Shown piece after piece: positions 1 to 8,234 of a stretch of DNA of 64,000 nucleotides; the stretch's first letter is position 1, and every line of letters starts with the position of its first letter. The notes under the pieces are model-generated. The model worked only from the letters and a program-made list of their open reading frames with translations. It did no database searches and had not been told where the DNA came from. This DNA comes from Spirochaetaceae bacterium (lineage in GTDB: Bacteria > Spirochaetota > Spirochaetia > Treponematales > Treponemataceae): contig JAGBFB010000014.1 of the NCBI GenBank assembly GCA_017936665.1, positions 1 to 64,000 of the forward strand, in the 5' to 3' direction. Position numbers and translations under genes: made by a program.

Positions 1-1
1 A

Positions 2-1957
2 AATGCTGATGGAAAATGGGAAGTAGCCGTAAAATCAACAATGGACGGAGTCCTAAAATATAAGTTCTGGTACAAAGGAACATATATTTACGACTTCAAA
101 TCACCAGACAAAATTGATGACGGTTTCGGTGGAAACAACGGACTTATCGAAGTTTCAAAAGTACTTGCAAAACAAAAAGCAGCAGAACTCGCTGCTTCAG
201 GTGACGCTGCAGGAGCTGCTGCTCTTATGGCACAAGCTGGTGGTGGTAGTGGACTTAAATTTGCTACATGGTCAATGCTTGGATTCCAAACAAAATTTGA
301 TACAGTTGATACAAAAAATCTAAAAGGCGTTCAAACAGAAGATGCAGGTTTAGATTCTGTTGGAATTGGAATTAAATCATATTGGAAAGTTTCAGGAGAA
401 GCTGTTCCTAACATGCCTGTATATTTGGAAATAGCAGCCGTAGAAAATGAAGGATTTGAAAATCTTTACAAAGAAGGAGCTTTTTCAAGTGGAAAAAAAG
501 CTGATCCAGTATTGTCATTTGGAAACGGAGCTAAAAACTTCTTAACAGATTTACTTTTTGACCCAGTATATTGGCTTGGTGGACAAAAAAATGGTGATAT
601 TACAAAAGGTAATGCTGTAGGAGCAACAGGTTGGACATATCTTGGACACTTTGTAGCAGGATTTGAAAATGATTATTTTGCATACAAAACAGGATACAAA
701 TACGCAAAATTGCCACCACACTCAAACGTATCATGGACAACAGTAGACCAAGATTGGGAAGCAGGATATGCAGCAGTAGGTGGATATTCACAATTTGCAA
801 CAGGAAATGGATTTGCAGAATGGACAAATAATTTATTTGGAGCAAAAGTAAATCTTGTTGTAGCACCAAACCGCACAGCAGACCGTGCAGGAAATCAATA
901 TGGTTTATATACTTATGCAACAGCTGACTTTGCAGGACAATATATTGATGTACAATACAATGGTGCTTACGGTAACACATTTGATAAAATCAATGTTTAC
1001 AATGATTCATTCAAAACAGATATCATTTTAGGATACAAAGGAACATTTGGACCTGTAACAGCAAAATTGAATGCATTATGGAATGACTATGCAACATTTG
1101 CAGATGACATTGCATTTGTAGACACAATTGCAGCTAATGTACAAGTTTCATATTCAGATGATTACATGGATGCAACTTTAGCATACAGACTACGTGGAGC
1201 ACAAACTGGAATGATGTACGTAGAAGAAGGTGCTGACGATCACAACCATGTAACAGATCAATTAGGTGATGCAAACACAATGAAAGTATGGTTGAACTAC
1301 AACTACAAACTTCCTTATGGAAATGTAGGAATTGAACCATACATGGTTACAACATTAGCAAAAGATTCTGCCCTTTTCTTTGATAACGCAAGTCAAATGG
1401 AAATTGGTGGAAAACTTTTTGGTGGATATGACTTTGATGTAGTTAAATTTGATGCATATGCAAACGCAAAATTCTTAACAGGATATGAACCAGAAGAAGG
1501 AGACGCAGTAGAAGGCGTATTCACAATTGGTGATATCGGACTTAAAGTATCAACACCACTTGTACTAAATGGTCTTTCTTTAGCAGTTGGATATGATCCA
1601 GATAATACAGAAGCAGATTTTATTACAGGAATCTTTGAATTAGGTTTACCTGCTGGAATCAATGCTCAAGCAGGTCTTGGTTATCGTGTAGCAAAAGAAG
1701 TTACAAAAGACGGAAAAACAGAAGTTTCAAAAGTATATAACGGCGAAGAACTAGGATTCTTTGTTGGTGCTAATATGAAACTTAATATCCCACAAAAACC
1801 AGTTCTTTACACACAATTTGTATGGAACATGGATCCTTACAAAGGATTTGGTGATGGACAAGACTTCATCAACTATGATGGATACGTACTTGATTCTGGT
1901 GTAAATAACTACGCTGGTGCAGGTGCATTCCGTGTAGCTCTTCGCTGGGATTTCTAA
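2..1957 (+). CDS. Outer-membrane beta-barrel protein with N-terminal carbohydrate-binding-like domain (5' partial)
   Basis: The reading frame is open from base 2, so the start and signal peptide lie outside the window; the ATG at 41 is internal. The first residues (DGKWEVAV, then KYKFWYKGTYIYDF and DDGFGGNNG) resemble the end of a CBM48/glycogen-binding beta-sandwich. After an Ala/Gly-rich linker (about bases 160-250) come long alternating aromatic and hydrophobic strands, and the protein ends in RVALRWDF. A terminal phenylalanine after an amphipathic strand is the usual mark of BamA-assembled outer-membrane barrels. The CBM-like lipoprotein starts 18 bases downstream, so the two are probably co-transcribed. 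I infer a starch or maltodextrin-binding porin; the exact family was not recognised. Confidence 0.7.
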   Translation, partial: NADGKWEVAVKSTMDGVLKYKFWYKGTYIYDFKSPDKIDDGFGGNNGLIEVSKVLAKQKAAELAASGDAAGAAALMAQAGGGSGLKFATWSMLGFQTKFDTVDTKNLKGVQTEDAGLDSVGIGIKSYWKVSGEAVPNMPVYLEIAAVENEGFENLYKEGAFSSGKKADPVLSFGNGAKNFLTDLLFDPVYWLGGQKNGDITKGNAVGATGWTYLGHFVAGFENDYFAYKTGYKYAKLPPHSNVSWTTVDQDWEAGYAAVGGYSQFATGNGFAEWTNNLFGAKVNLVVAPNRTADRAGNQYGLYTYATADFAGQYIDVQYNGAYGNTFDKINVYNDSFKTDIILGYKGTFGPVTAKLNALWNDYATFADDIAFVDTIAANVQVSYSDDYMDATLAYRLRGAQTGMMYVEEGADDHNHVTDQLGDANTMKVWLNYNYKLPYGNVGIEPYMVTTLAKDSALFFDNASQMEIGGKLFGGYDFDVVKFDAYANAKFLTGYEPEEGDAVEGVFTIGDIGLKVSTPLVLNGLSLAVGYDPDNTEADFITGIFELGLPAGINAQAGLGYRVAKEVTKDGKTEVSKVYNGEELGFFVGANMKLNIPQKPVLYTQFVWNMDPYKGFGDGQDFINYDGYVLDSGVNNYAGAGAFRVALRWDF

Positions 1958-1975
1958 GGTAAGGAGTGAAAAGAA

Positions 1976-3232
1976 ATGAAAAAAATTATTTTTGCAGCAC
2001 TTTCAGTGTTGATGATTTTTAGCCTTATTGGATGTGGTGAACACATTGACTATACAGAAAATCCTGTTTTAGGTGCAGGGGCTGTACCTGGTGCATTTAA
2101 TGGATGGGACAATACAACTGCTTGGACAACAGTAGATGATGATAAATGTGTTTATACTTATGAATTTAAAGCAGATGCTGCAGAGGTAGATTGGAAAGCT
2201 ATCACAATTGCAGGTGATTGGAACTCTGGTGCTTATATCAACGCAGTTGTAAAACCAGATGGTAATCCTGTAAAATTATCATTTGATGACAAAACTGGTG
2301 GTGGAACAAATGCAAGCATTACTGAGTTAACAAAAGGGAATAGCTATAAATTGACAGTTTATAGCGAAGACGGTGCTGTTTATGCTAAAGTTGAAGACTT
2401 AGGTCTTGATATTATTCCAGTACCATATATATTAAGTGGTATGTTTGTTCACGGTGGAATGTATGATGCATCCTGGGGTGCTGTTCTAGCTGGTGCTTTA
2501 CTTGAGTTTGAAACATCTTCTCAAGATGGTGTTGTAGTTTACAAGAAAGATTTTACTGCTTCTAGTGATGATGAAGGGTTTAAAATTGCTTCTGCTGACT
2601 GGAATAATGGTTGGGCTGGAACAGAATTTACTCTAGATGCAGCAGATTATGTTGAATTCAAAGAAAAACGCGTAGATGGTGTAGCTTATGATACAGCAAC
2701 TGATGAAAAATTACTTCATACAGAGGGAGCTGATAAGGGTAAACCAAGAGATACAAATAATGCTGTATTAAAGGGAACAAAAGCAGGTAAAACTTATCGT
2801 CTTTACATCAAAACAACTCCAGATGAAAAGGTATATGCAAAAGTTGTTACTTTAAATGCTGTTGTTATCGATGGTGCAACAGTAAAAGCAACAGATTTAC
2901 CAGCTGATTTAAATGGTAAAGACTTATACTTTACAGGTACTTTCAATAATTGGGTAAAACCAGGTGAGGAAGGGTCTATTAAAGCAACTGTTGCTAATGG
3001 TGAAATTAGTGTAACACTACCAAAATTTGAAAAAGATTTTGAAGGTGCTGAAAAAGCTGAATTTGCCGTAGAAGGTAAATTTGCTTCTGCTGGTTGGACT
3101 AAACCAGAAATCACAGCAAAAGATGATAGTGGAAACATTAAATTTACACTTACTGCAGAAAAAAACACATTAAAGGGAACATTCAAATCTGTTGATGGTG
3201 AAGTTTACATATGTGACTGGGTTGTTGAGTAA
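1976..3232 (+). CDS. CBM-like surface lipoprotein, probably starch-binding
   Basis: This is a 418-residue lipoprotein. The signal peptide ends in the lipobox SLIGC, with Cys20 as the lipidation site. The start has a good GGAG ribosome site. At least two glycogen-binding-like modules can be seen: one near residues 38-75 (PGAFNGWDN, then IAGDWNSGAY) and one near 313-330 (YFTGTFNNWVKPGEEG). F-x-x-W motifs of this kind occur in CBM48/AMPK-type and SusE/SusF-like starch-binding domains. Middle segments (DYVEFKEKRVDG, GKTYRLYIKTTPDEKVYAKV) look like further beta-sandwiches. The gene lies directly after the outer-membrane barrel gene and ends in a strong terminator, so it probably works with the barrel in capturing alpha-glucan at the surface. 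The substrate is inferred from the pullulanase and malQ nearby. Confidence 0.7.
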   Translation: MKKIIFAALSVLMIFSLIGCGEHIDYTENPVLGAGAVPGAFNGWDNTTAWTTVDDDKCVYTYEFKADAAEVDWKAITIAGDWNSGAYINAVVKPDGNPVKLSFDDKTGGGTNASITELTKGNSYKLTVYSEDGAVYAKVEDLGLDIIPVPYILSGMFVHGGMYDASWGAVLAGALLEFETSSQDGVVVYKKDFTASSDDEGFKIASADWNNGWAGTEFTLDAADYVEFKEKRVDGVAYDTATDEKLLHTEGADKGKPRDTNNAVLKGTKAGKTYRLYIKTTPDEKVYAKVVTLNAVVIDGATVKATDLPADLNGKDLYFTGTFNNWVKPGEEGSIKATVANGEISVTLPKFEKDFEGAEKAEFAVEGKFASAGWTKPEITAKDDSGNIKFTLTAEKNTLKGTFKSVDGEVYICDWVVE

Positions 3233-3253
3233 CATCTAGTTAATCTAAAGTTT

Positions 3254-3286
3254 AAAGGTTCGCTTGAGTAATCAGCGAACCTTTTT
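3254..3286 (+). terminator. Rho-independent terminator after the CBM lipoprotein gene
   Basis: An 11-bp perfect stem (AAAGGTTCGCT at 3254-3264 with its complement at 3274-3284) closes a 9-base loop and runs into a T tract. It closes the outer-membrane/lipoprotein transcript and marks the left limit of the starch genes before the accessory DNA. Confidence 0.85.
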
Positions 3287-3313
3287 CCATATTAAAGACT
3301 GAAGGATAATATT

Positions 3314-3664
3314 ATGTCAATAAAAAATATAACAATTACAAATGTAAGAATTGTTGACAATAAAGAAAAACAAAAGATAATTACATTTTTTGATGATATT
3401 ATTACAAAATGGTTAACTGACAGAAACAATGAATGGTTTTGTATAAATGATTTATTAGATTTTGGTATTGAGCAACATAAGGATTGGAACGGCACACCTC
3501 TTCAAGTTTTACGCGATAATTATATAAATTCTGGAAAAACTGAGGAACAAGCACATACTCAAGCAGGGAAAGATGCCGGAAAACTTTTAAAAGAAACTGT
3601 ACATTTAAGGCAAGAAAATTTTGATACAAAGAAAAATTATTATAGATATTACAAAAAAATATAA
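3314..3664 (+). CDS. Hypothetical protein, 116 aa
   Basis: I do not recognise this family. The start has a clear AAGGA site 8 bases upstream. The protein is charged and soluble, with an N-terminal part that reads like a beta strand (KNITITNVRIVDN) and a helical, lysine-rich C-terminus (RQENFDTKKNYYRYYKKI). It contains no signal peptide or membrane segment. Codon use is AT-rich like the following genes and unlike the starch genes to the left, so it is probably the first gene of the accessory island. It stands alone between two hairpins and is followed by a 19-bp repeat that recurs at 5431. Confidence 0.55.
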   Translation: MSIKNITITNVRIVDNKEKQKIITFFDDIITKWLTDRNNEWFCINDLLDFGIEQHKDWNGTPLQVLRDNYINSGKTEEQAHTQAGKDAGKLLKETVHLRQENFDTKKNYYRYYKKI

Positions 3665-3706
3665 AACTTTACACTAGGAATTTATATAAAATATTTACAT
3701 ATTTTA

Positions 3707-3740
3707 TATAAATTCAAAATAAATTAATTTTATCAATTTG
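3707..3740 (+). repeat. Copy 1 of an island 3'-flank repeat
   Basis: The 19 bases at 3707-3725 (TATAAATTCAAAATAAATT) are identical to 5431-5449, and the next ~15 bases are closely similar. In both places the repeat is followed at once by a hairpin whose descending arm is preceded by TTTTCTTGAG. The two copies bracket the block of genes at 3805-5426. Confidence 0.7.
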
Positions 3741-3778
3741 CACAGTCTTGAGAAGTTTTCTTGAGACTGTGCATTTTT
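3739..3778 (+). terminator. Terminator-like hairpin after the 3314 gene
   Basis: A 10-bp perfect stem (TGCACAGTCT at 3739-3748 with AGACTGTGCA at 3764-3773) is followed by five T. It is probably the terminator of the 3314-3664 gene, though it sits 75 bases downstream of the stop. Confidence 0.75.
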
Positions 3779-3804
3779 AGGTGTAAATAGAAGGATGGAA
3801 TATT

Positions 3805-4248
3805 ATGTGTTATATACAATTTGTAATAAATGAAATAACAAAAGATACTAATAAACCTATTTTTTTATATAACTTATTGTGTTCATCTAATTTATTTTCT
3901 GCAATTCCAATTCATTATATTGAAAAAAACAATGGTATTGAAATATATGTAGAAAAATTATCAAAGAATGTTTTAGTTAAATATAATTGTAAAGATTATC
4001 TTTCATTTATTGAAATTATCAAACAATCAATCAAGAATATTTGCAAAATATTAAATAATTTTGAAAAACAAAATATTATACAAAAAACACGCAGGGAGAA
4101 AATTTTAAAAACTAGTATAAACTTTGACTACGAATATAAAGATATTCTAAAAAATGATGATGTTATAAACTATGTGGATTATTTTAATTACGAATTTGTT
4201 TTAACGGAAGAAGGAAAAAATCATTTTTCTATTCAAAATGAAAAATAA
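3805..4248 (+). CDS. Hypothetical protein, 147 aa
   Basis: Family not recognised. The start has an AAGGA site. The protein is Ile/Asn/Lys-rich, which reflects extreme AT content, and it shows no signal peptide or transmembrane segment. A predicted helical middle (FIEIIKQSIKNICKILNNFE) and a C-terminal Tyr/Phe/Asp-rich segment (VINYVDYFNYEFVL) can be seen. Its last bases overlap a possible upstream ATG of the next gene, so the genes at 3805, 4259 and 4565 are likely one transcript. Base composition differs from flanking core genes, consistent with acquired DNA. Confidence 0.55.
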   Translation: MCYIQFVINEITKDTNKPIFLYNLLCSSNLFSAIPIHYIEKNNGIEIYVEKLSKNVLVKYNCKDYLSFIEIIKQSIKNICKILNNFEKQNIIQKTRREKILKTSINFDYEYKDILKNDDVINYVDYFNYEFVLTEEGKNHFSIQNEK

Positions 4249-4258
4249 GGATAAAAAT

Positions 4259-4543
4259 ATGAGTGATAATTTAATTGAATTAAGCAGTTTTCAAAATTAT
4301 CTACGAAGTAATAATTTGCTTGATAAAGAAATAAAAATAAATTTGTATATAGGAAGAACAGTATACGCTAACTTCACAAGTAAAATTACCATAAATATGA
4401 GTAATGAAACCATATGTTTTTTAGATGACTTGATTACAGCAAATCCTTATTTAGGACAGGCTTATATAAAAACAGATTTTAAATTTGTTGAACCTTATCT
4501 TGAGTTTATTTGGAAAAATTTTACTGTAAAAGTAAATGATTAA
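4259..4543 (+). CDS. Hypothetical protein, 94 aa
   Basis: Family not recognised. Two in-frame ATGs exist, at 4238 and 4259. I chose 4259 because an AAGG ribosome site lies at 4247-4250, whereas 4238 falls inside the upstream gene with no site. The protein (from MSDNLIELSS) is small and soluble, with a mixed alpha/beta pattern and an aromatic C-terminus (FVEPYLEFIWKNFTVKV). It is the second gene of the 3805-5426 block. Confidence 0.5.
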   Translation: MSDNLIELSSFQNYLRSNNLLDKEIKINLYIGRTVYANFTSKITINMSNETICFLDDLITANPYLGQAYIKTDFKFVEPYLEFIWKNFTVKVND

Positions 4544-4564
4544 AATTTTTGGAAAAATTGTTTT

Positions 4565-5426
4565 ATGAAAAATACAAATATACAAGTTAAAGACATCTTA
4601 GATGATTTTTTTATTTTTTGTAAAAAAGAATTTCCTCAATGTTATATACACTACAATAAAGATAAAAATTGGTTTTGGGTACAAGCATCTTTGCAGTTTT
4701 CTTCTCTTTTGCATTTTGAATATAAAAATGGGGATTTAAAACTACATATTGAAATTTTAGATAAACAAGAAAAAAAATTATTGATAAATTTCTTAAGTAA
4801 ACAAGACTTATTAAAAGATAAATTAAAGAAAACGTTTTTTATTTTAGAATCAAATATAATTACAAAAGAAGTTTTATTTGAAAAATTGAAATATTATAAA
4901 AGAAAAATTAATAAAATTTTAAATGAGTATAATCAACAAAAAAATAAAATAAAAACAATTATAGTGGTTATTGCTCCTCGTAATAAAGGAAAAACAACAT
5001 GTATAAAAGAATTTTATGTAAATTTAATTCAAAAACATTCTATATAAACCTAATCAAATAAAACATATTAAAGGGAAGTCTTGTCCTTTATTTATCAATT
5101 TTAAGAACGATATAGAAAAAATTATTGGATTTAATTCAAATAAAAGAATCGCTATTATTAGTTATGGTGATGGATATAAAAAATTAAGACAATCTATAAA
5201 TAATTTATCAAAATATGCTGATACAATAGTTTGTGCATGTCATCCTTTTGAGCAAAATCAGAAAACATCATACAAAGCTCTTGATAGTTTTAGAAATACA
5301 CATAACATAGTTGAACTACATAAATCGTATTTAGCAGATGTATGTGACAAATCAACAACATCGATGGTAAACTATAAATTTTCAAAACAATTATTAGCAG
5401 TAGTAGAATATTATCTAGCTCAGTAG
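4565..5426 (+). pseudogene. P-loop ATPase-like gene, frameshifted in an A tract
   Basis: The first reading frame gives 160 residues and ends at 5047, shortly after a Walker A-like motif (APRNKGKTT; Ala replaces the usual first Gly). A second frame, open with no start codon of its own, continues from about 5031 to the TAG at 5424. It encodes a plausible alpha/beta ATPase continuation: KRIAIISYGDGYKKL, YADTIVCACHPF and a helical end YKFSKQLLAVVEYYLAQ. Removing one A from the AAAAA run near 5031-5035 would join the two into one protein of about 287 residues. This may be a true frameshift mutation, a sequencing error in a homopolymer, or slippage expression. The function is unknown. It is the last gene of an island block. 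Confidence 0.6.
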
Positions 5427-5430
5427 AAAA

Positions 5431-5467
5431 TATAAATTCAAAATAAATTTATTTTTACCAACTTTGC
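5431..5467 (+). repeat. Copy 2 of an island 3'-flank repeat
   Basis: The first 19 bases are identical to 3707-3725, and similarity continues into TTATTTTTACCAACTTTG. As in copy 1 it stands just after a gene block and just before a hairpin, which suggests the block 3740-5430 was duplicated or inserted as a unit. Confidence 0.7.
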
Positions 5468-5505
5468 CTTCGTTTAGGAATTTTTCTTGAGCGAAGTTTT
5501 TTTCC
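5460..5505 (+). terminator. Terminator-like hairpin after the island block
   Basis: AACTTTGC (5460-5467) pairs with GCGAAGTT (5491-5498) with one G-U pair, and an inner CTTCG/CGAAG pairing is an alternative. Seven T follow the descending arm. It ends the 3805-5426 transcript. Confidence 0.6.
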
Positions 5506-5523
5506 CTCTAAACCCAAAACACC

Positions 5524-5589
5524 TAAGGTCGTAATAAGGTCGTAATAAGGTCGTAATAAGGTCGTAATAAATTGACTTTTGGGTCGTAA
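5524..5589 (+). repeat. Phased 11-bp iteron array upstream of the AlbA-type regulator
   Basis: Four perfect head-to-tail copies of the 11-mer TAAGGTCGTAA occupy 5524-5567. A fifth copy with 9 of 11 matches (5579-5589) lies exactly two registers further on, inside the promoter spacer. The intervening register (5568-5578) keeps only TAA and carries the -35 element. An 11-bp period puts each copy on nearly the same face of the helix, the usual layout of cooperative operator sites. Confidence 0.85.
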
Positions 5590-5600
5590 TAAAATACAAT
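5572..5600 (+). promoter_or_regulatory. Strong sigma-70-type promoter, apparently leaderless
   Basis: The -35 TTGACT (5572-5577) and -10 TACAAT (5595-5600) are separated by exactly 17 bases. The ATG at 5607 is where transcription should start, and no Shine-Dalgarno sequence precedes it. The promoter lies inside the iteron array, so occupancy of the repeats would be expected to block it. Confidence 0.75.
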
Positions 5601-5606
5601 AGAAAT

Positions 5607-7010
5607 ATGAACTTAGAACAAATCAAATCTCTATTAAAAACTGGCGAAAACATTGGCGTTGAATTTAAGCGATGTGGGAATGGAATTGAAAGCGATACTT
5701 ACGAAACTGTATGCTCCTTTGCAAATCGTTTTGGAGGTGATATTTTCTGTGGAGTTCTTGATGATGGTTCTATCCAAGGGCTAAATGAAAATTCATTGCA
5801 ATCAACTATAAAAAATTTTATTTCTATAATTTCTGATGCAACGATGTTTAATCCCACTTTGTTTTTAATTCCAGAAGTTATTGAAATTGAAGGAAAAAAA
5901 ATACTTCATATTCATGTTCCAGTTTCTTCTGAAGTTCATACTTATAAGCGAGTAATTTATGATAGAATTAACGAATCTGATGTAAAAGTAACTTCAACAA
6001 GTAGAATTGCTTCTTTATACATTCGTAAGCAAAATATTTTTACAGAACAAAAAGTTTATAAATATGTTCAAATTGATGATTTTCGTTCTGATATCATTTC
6101 ATTATGTCGACAAAGAGCTATAAATAAACGAAGTGACCATCCATGGAGAAATCTTTCTGATATGGAACTTTTAAAAAGTGCAAAACTATATACAGAAGAT
6201 TATGAAACAGGTGAAAAGGGGTTTAATCTAGCTGCAATTCTTCTTTTGGGGAAGGATGAAGTTATTGGTTCTGTTTGTCCTACGTATAAAACTGATGCTC
6301 TTGTAAGAAAAATTAATTTAGATAGATATGATGATCGTGAAATAATTCAAACAAATTTAATTGAAAGTTATGATTTACTAATTAATTTTGCCCGTAAACA
6401 TTTAAATGATAAATTTTTTATGGAAGAAACTCAAACGGTAAGTCTAAGAGATAAAATTGTTAGAGAAATGATTTCAAATATTCTTATGCACAGAGAATTT
6501 ACAAGTTCATACATTGCAAAATTTGTAATTGAAGAAAATAAAATGTACACAGAAAATGCATGTCGTGCTTCAAAACAAGAAAAACTTACCCCAGAAAATT
6601 TTATTCCAATTTCTAAAAATCCGATAATAGCTTCATTTTTTACGAACATCGGAAATGCAGATGAACTTGGTTCTGGAACTAGAAATATTTTTAAATACAC
6701 AAAATTGTACTCAGGAACAATTCCTGAAATTTTGGAAGATGATATTTTTAAAATAATTGTTCCGTTAAATAACAACTACTCTTTTGATGCTAACACAAAA
6801 AAAGAATCTGAAACTAAAATTCATCTTTCTGTAAATCAAGAAAAAATACTTCAAGAAATAAAAAATGATTCCTCTGTAACTGCAAAAATTCTCTCTGAAA
6901 AAATTGGAATTTCCGAAAGAAAAATTCAAGATAATTTAAAATTCTTAAAAGAAAAAAATTTAATCAGTAGAATTGGTGGTAACAAAAACGGAAAATGGAT
7001 ATGTAATTAA
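5607..7010 (+). CDS. AlbA_2/Schlafen-type regulator with C-terminal winged helix
   Basis: The 467-residue protein belongs to the family usually annotated as putative DNA-binding or ATP-binding protein. The N-terminal AlbA_2 domain (about residues 10-130) has the typical E-x-x-GVEFKRC opening and a FANRFGGDIFCGVLDDG core. The middle carries REMISNILMHREF and the C-terminal ATPase-like region ends with DELGSGTRNIF (about 350-362). Residues ~410-467 form a winged helix-turn-helix (TAKILSEKIGISERKIQDNLKFL). It has no ribosome site; the start was chosen from the promoter spacing. I infer autoregulation through the 11-bp repeats. Its stop codon coincides with the point where the facing AbiEii gene loses its family sequence, so it may have entered by recombination there. 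Confidence 0.8.
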   Translation: MNLEQIKSLLKTGENIGVEFKRCGNGIESDTYETVCSFANRFGGDIFCGVLDDGSIQGLNENSLQSTIKNFISIISDATMFNPTLFLIPEVIEIEGKKILHIHVPVSSEVHTYKRVIYDRINESDVKVTSTSRIASLYIRKQNIFTEQKVYKYVQIDDFRSDIISLCRQRAINKRSDHPWRNLSDMELLKSAKLYTEDYETGEKGFNLAAILLLGKDEVIGSVCPTYKTDALVRKINLDRYDDREIIQTNLIESYDLLINFARKHLNDKFFMEETQTVSLRDKIVREMISNILMHREFTSSYIAKFVIEENKMYTENACRASKQEKLTPENFIPISKNPIIASFFTNIGNADELGSGTRNIFKYTKLYSGTIPEILEDDIFKIIVPLNNNYSFDANTKKESETKIHLSVNQEKILQEIKNDSSVTAKILSEKIGISERKIQDNLKFLKEKNLISRIGGNKNGKWICN

Positions 7011-7590
7011 AAACTTTATCAATGAAAGTCCTTTCGATACTTTGTGTTTTCATATAAAAATTTTCTAAGCCAAATTTTTCAATAAAGTCAGGAGCTTCTG
7101 TTTTCATCATATTCCCGATAAAACTTGAAACTTCTTTTTTTTCAGTTGGAAAAGAAATTGTAATATACGAAGTTTCTAAAATAACTCCGGATTTCAAAAA
7201 TGTATTTTCACTTTCTAAAACAGATTTATACGCAAAAATATATTTGTTGTAATTATTTCTACTTCTGGTTTCATCAATATTTGTAATTTCTAATTCTAGA
7301 AAATTTGCAACTTCAATAATCGATTGCTTTATGTTTTTCTTTTGACTTTTTGAAATTTCTGTATCAATAGCAATATCAATATCTTCCGAAAATCTTTTAA
7401 TAATGTTATGACATTTTGAAAGTGAAGTTCCACCTTTAAAAACAATAAATGGAATTTTTTCTGAAAGAAATTTTAATATCAATGTAACATAATAATCTTT
7501 TTCAATTATTTCTGGCAGAATATTTTTTTCACTGGATGCAATATTTATTGCTTGTAAAAATAACTCTGAATTTTTATGCAGAAACTCCAT
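6964..7590 (-). pseudogene. abiEii: AbiEii-type nucleotidyltransferase toxin, C-terminally truncated
   Basis: This is a DUF1814/AbiEii family protein, the nucleotidyltransferase toxin of type IV toxin-antitoxin systems. The diagnostic motif FKGGTSLSKCHNIIKRFSED-IDI is intact near residues 49-71, as is ERTFIDKVF near 186-194, normally followed by a further helical domain. Here the sequence after KVF is simply the antisense of the last codons of the convergent AlbA-type gene, and it ends at 6964 after 208 residues, against roughly 280-300 in full family members. About a quarter of the protein is therefore missing. The start overlaps the antitoxin gene by 17 bases, as usual for this pair. It is probably inactive or altered; whether the shortened protein keeps activity cannot be told. 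Confidence 0.75.
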
Positions 7591-8200
7591 TTAAGACTCC
7601 AACTTGATATAAGTTTTTATAAATCTTATCTGGATAAAATTCAAGTAGCTTTTGTAATTTTTCAAATGAGATTTTTGCTTTATTCATATAATTTAAAACA
7701 ATTTTTTTATTTTCGTCTTTATTTAGAAAAGATAAATTATCAATTTCTTTAATCATATCTAAAAATTGTAATTCTAGATGATTTTCTGTTGTAATCACTG
7801 TTCTAGGTTTTCTAAGGATAACTTTTGTTGTTCCGATTTTTATTTCACGATAATCGCAAGTTGCTTTGTTTGAAACAACTTCGTACAAATTTGGTACTTG
7901 TGTTGTAAGTCCTATCCTGTTTGCAAAATTTAATCCAGAAAAATATCCAATAACTACATCATTGTTTGATATATATTTTTTTTCGATGATTTTATTTTGG
8001 TTTAAAGTATTTGAACTTTTAAAAATTGAATTTCCTGGAATAAAATAAATACCTGTATCATAACGAATCAGTAAATTTTTGTTTGTAAGATTTAAAATTT
8101 GCTGTCTAATTGCATTCATATTCAAATTTTTATATTGAATTTCAGAGATAAAAATTGGTTCATTCTCTTTGTAATTTAGTTTTAAAAATTCAAAAAACAT
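7574..8200 (-). CDS. abiEi: AbiEi/DUF6088-type antitoxin-regulator
   Basis: The 208-residue protein precedes and overlaps the AbiEii gene, the normal order of type IV toxin-antitoxin operons. The N-terminus (residues ~1-60) looks like a winged helix: AIRQQILNLTNKNLLIRYDTGIYFIPG. The middle contains the DUF6088-like stretch VIGYFSGLNFANRIGLTTQ and TTKVILRKPRTVITTENH, followed by a helical C-terminus. In this family the antitoxin represses its own promoter and counters the toxin without forming a stable complex. The ATG has an AAGGA site. The gene looks intact although its toxin partner is truncated, so it may survive as a repressor remnant. Confidence 0.75.
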   Translation of the reverse strand: MFFEFLKLNYKENEPIFISEIQYKNLNMNAIRQQILNLTNKNLLIRYDTGIYFIPGNSIFKSSNTLNQNKIIEKKYISNNDVVIGYFSGLNFANRIGLTTQVPNLYEVVSNKATCDYREIKIGTTKVILRKPRTVITTENHLELQFLDMIKEIDNLSFLNKDENKKIVLNYMNKAKISFEKLQKLLEFYPDKIYKNLYQVGVLNGVSA

Positions 8201-8234
8201 AACATTCCTTTATAATAAAATCGTAGTTAGTTAC

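Noticed and set aside
600-980. Antisense open frames across the outer-membrane protein, malQ, fusA, secA and others
   Set aside because: They are mirror frames of strong coding sequence, have no ribosome sites and give low-complexity proteins.
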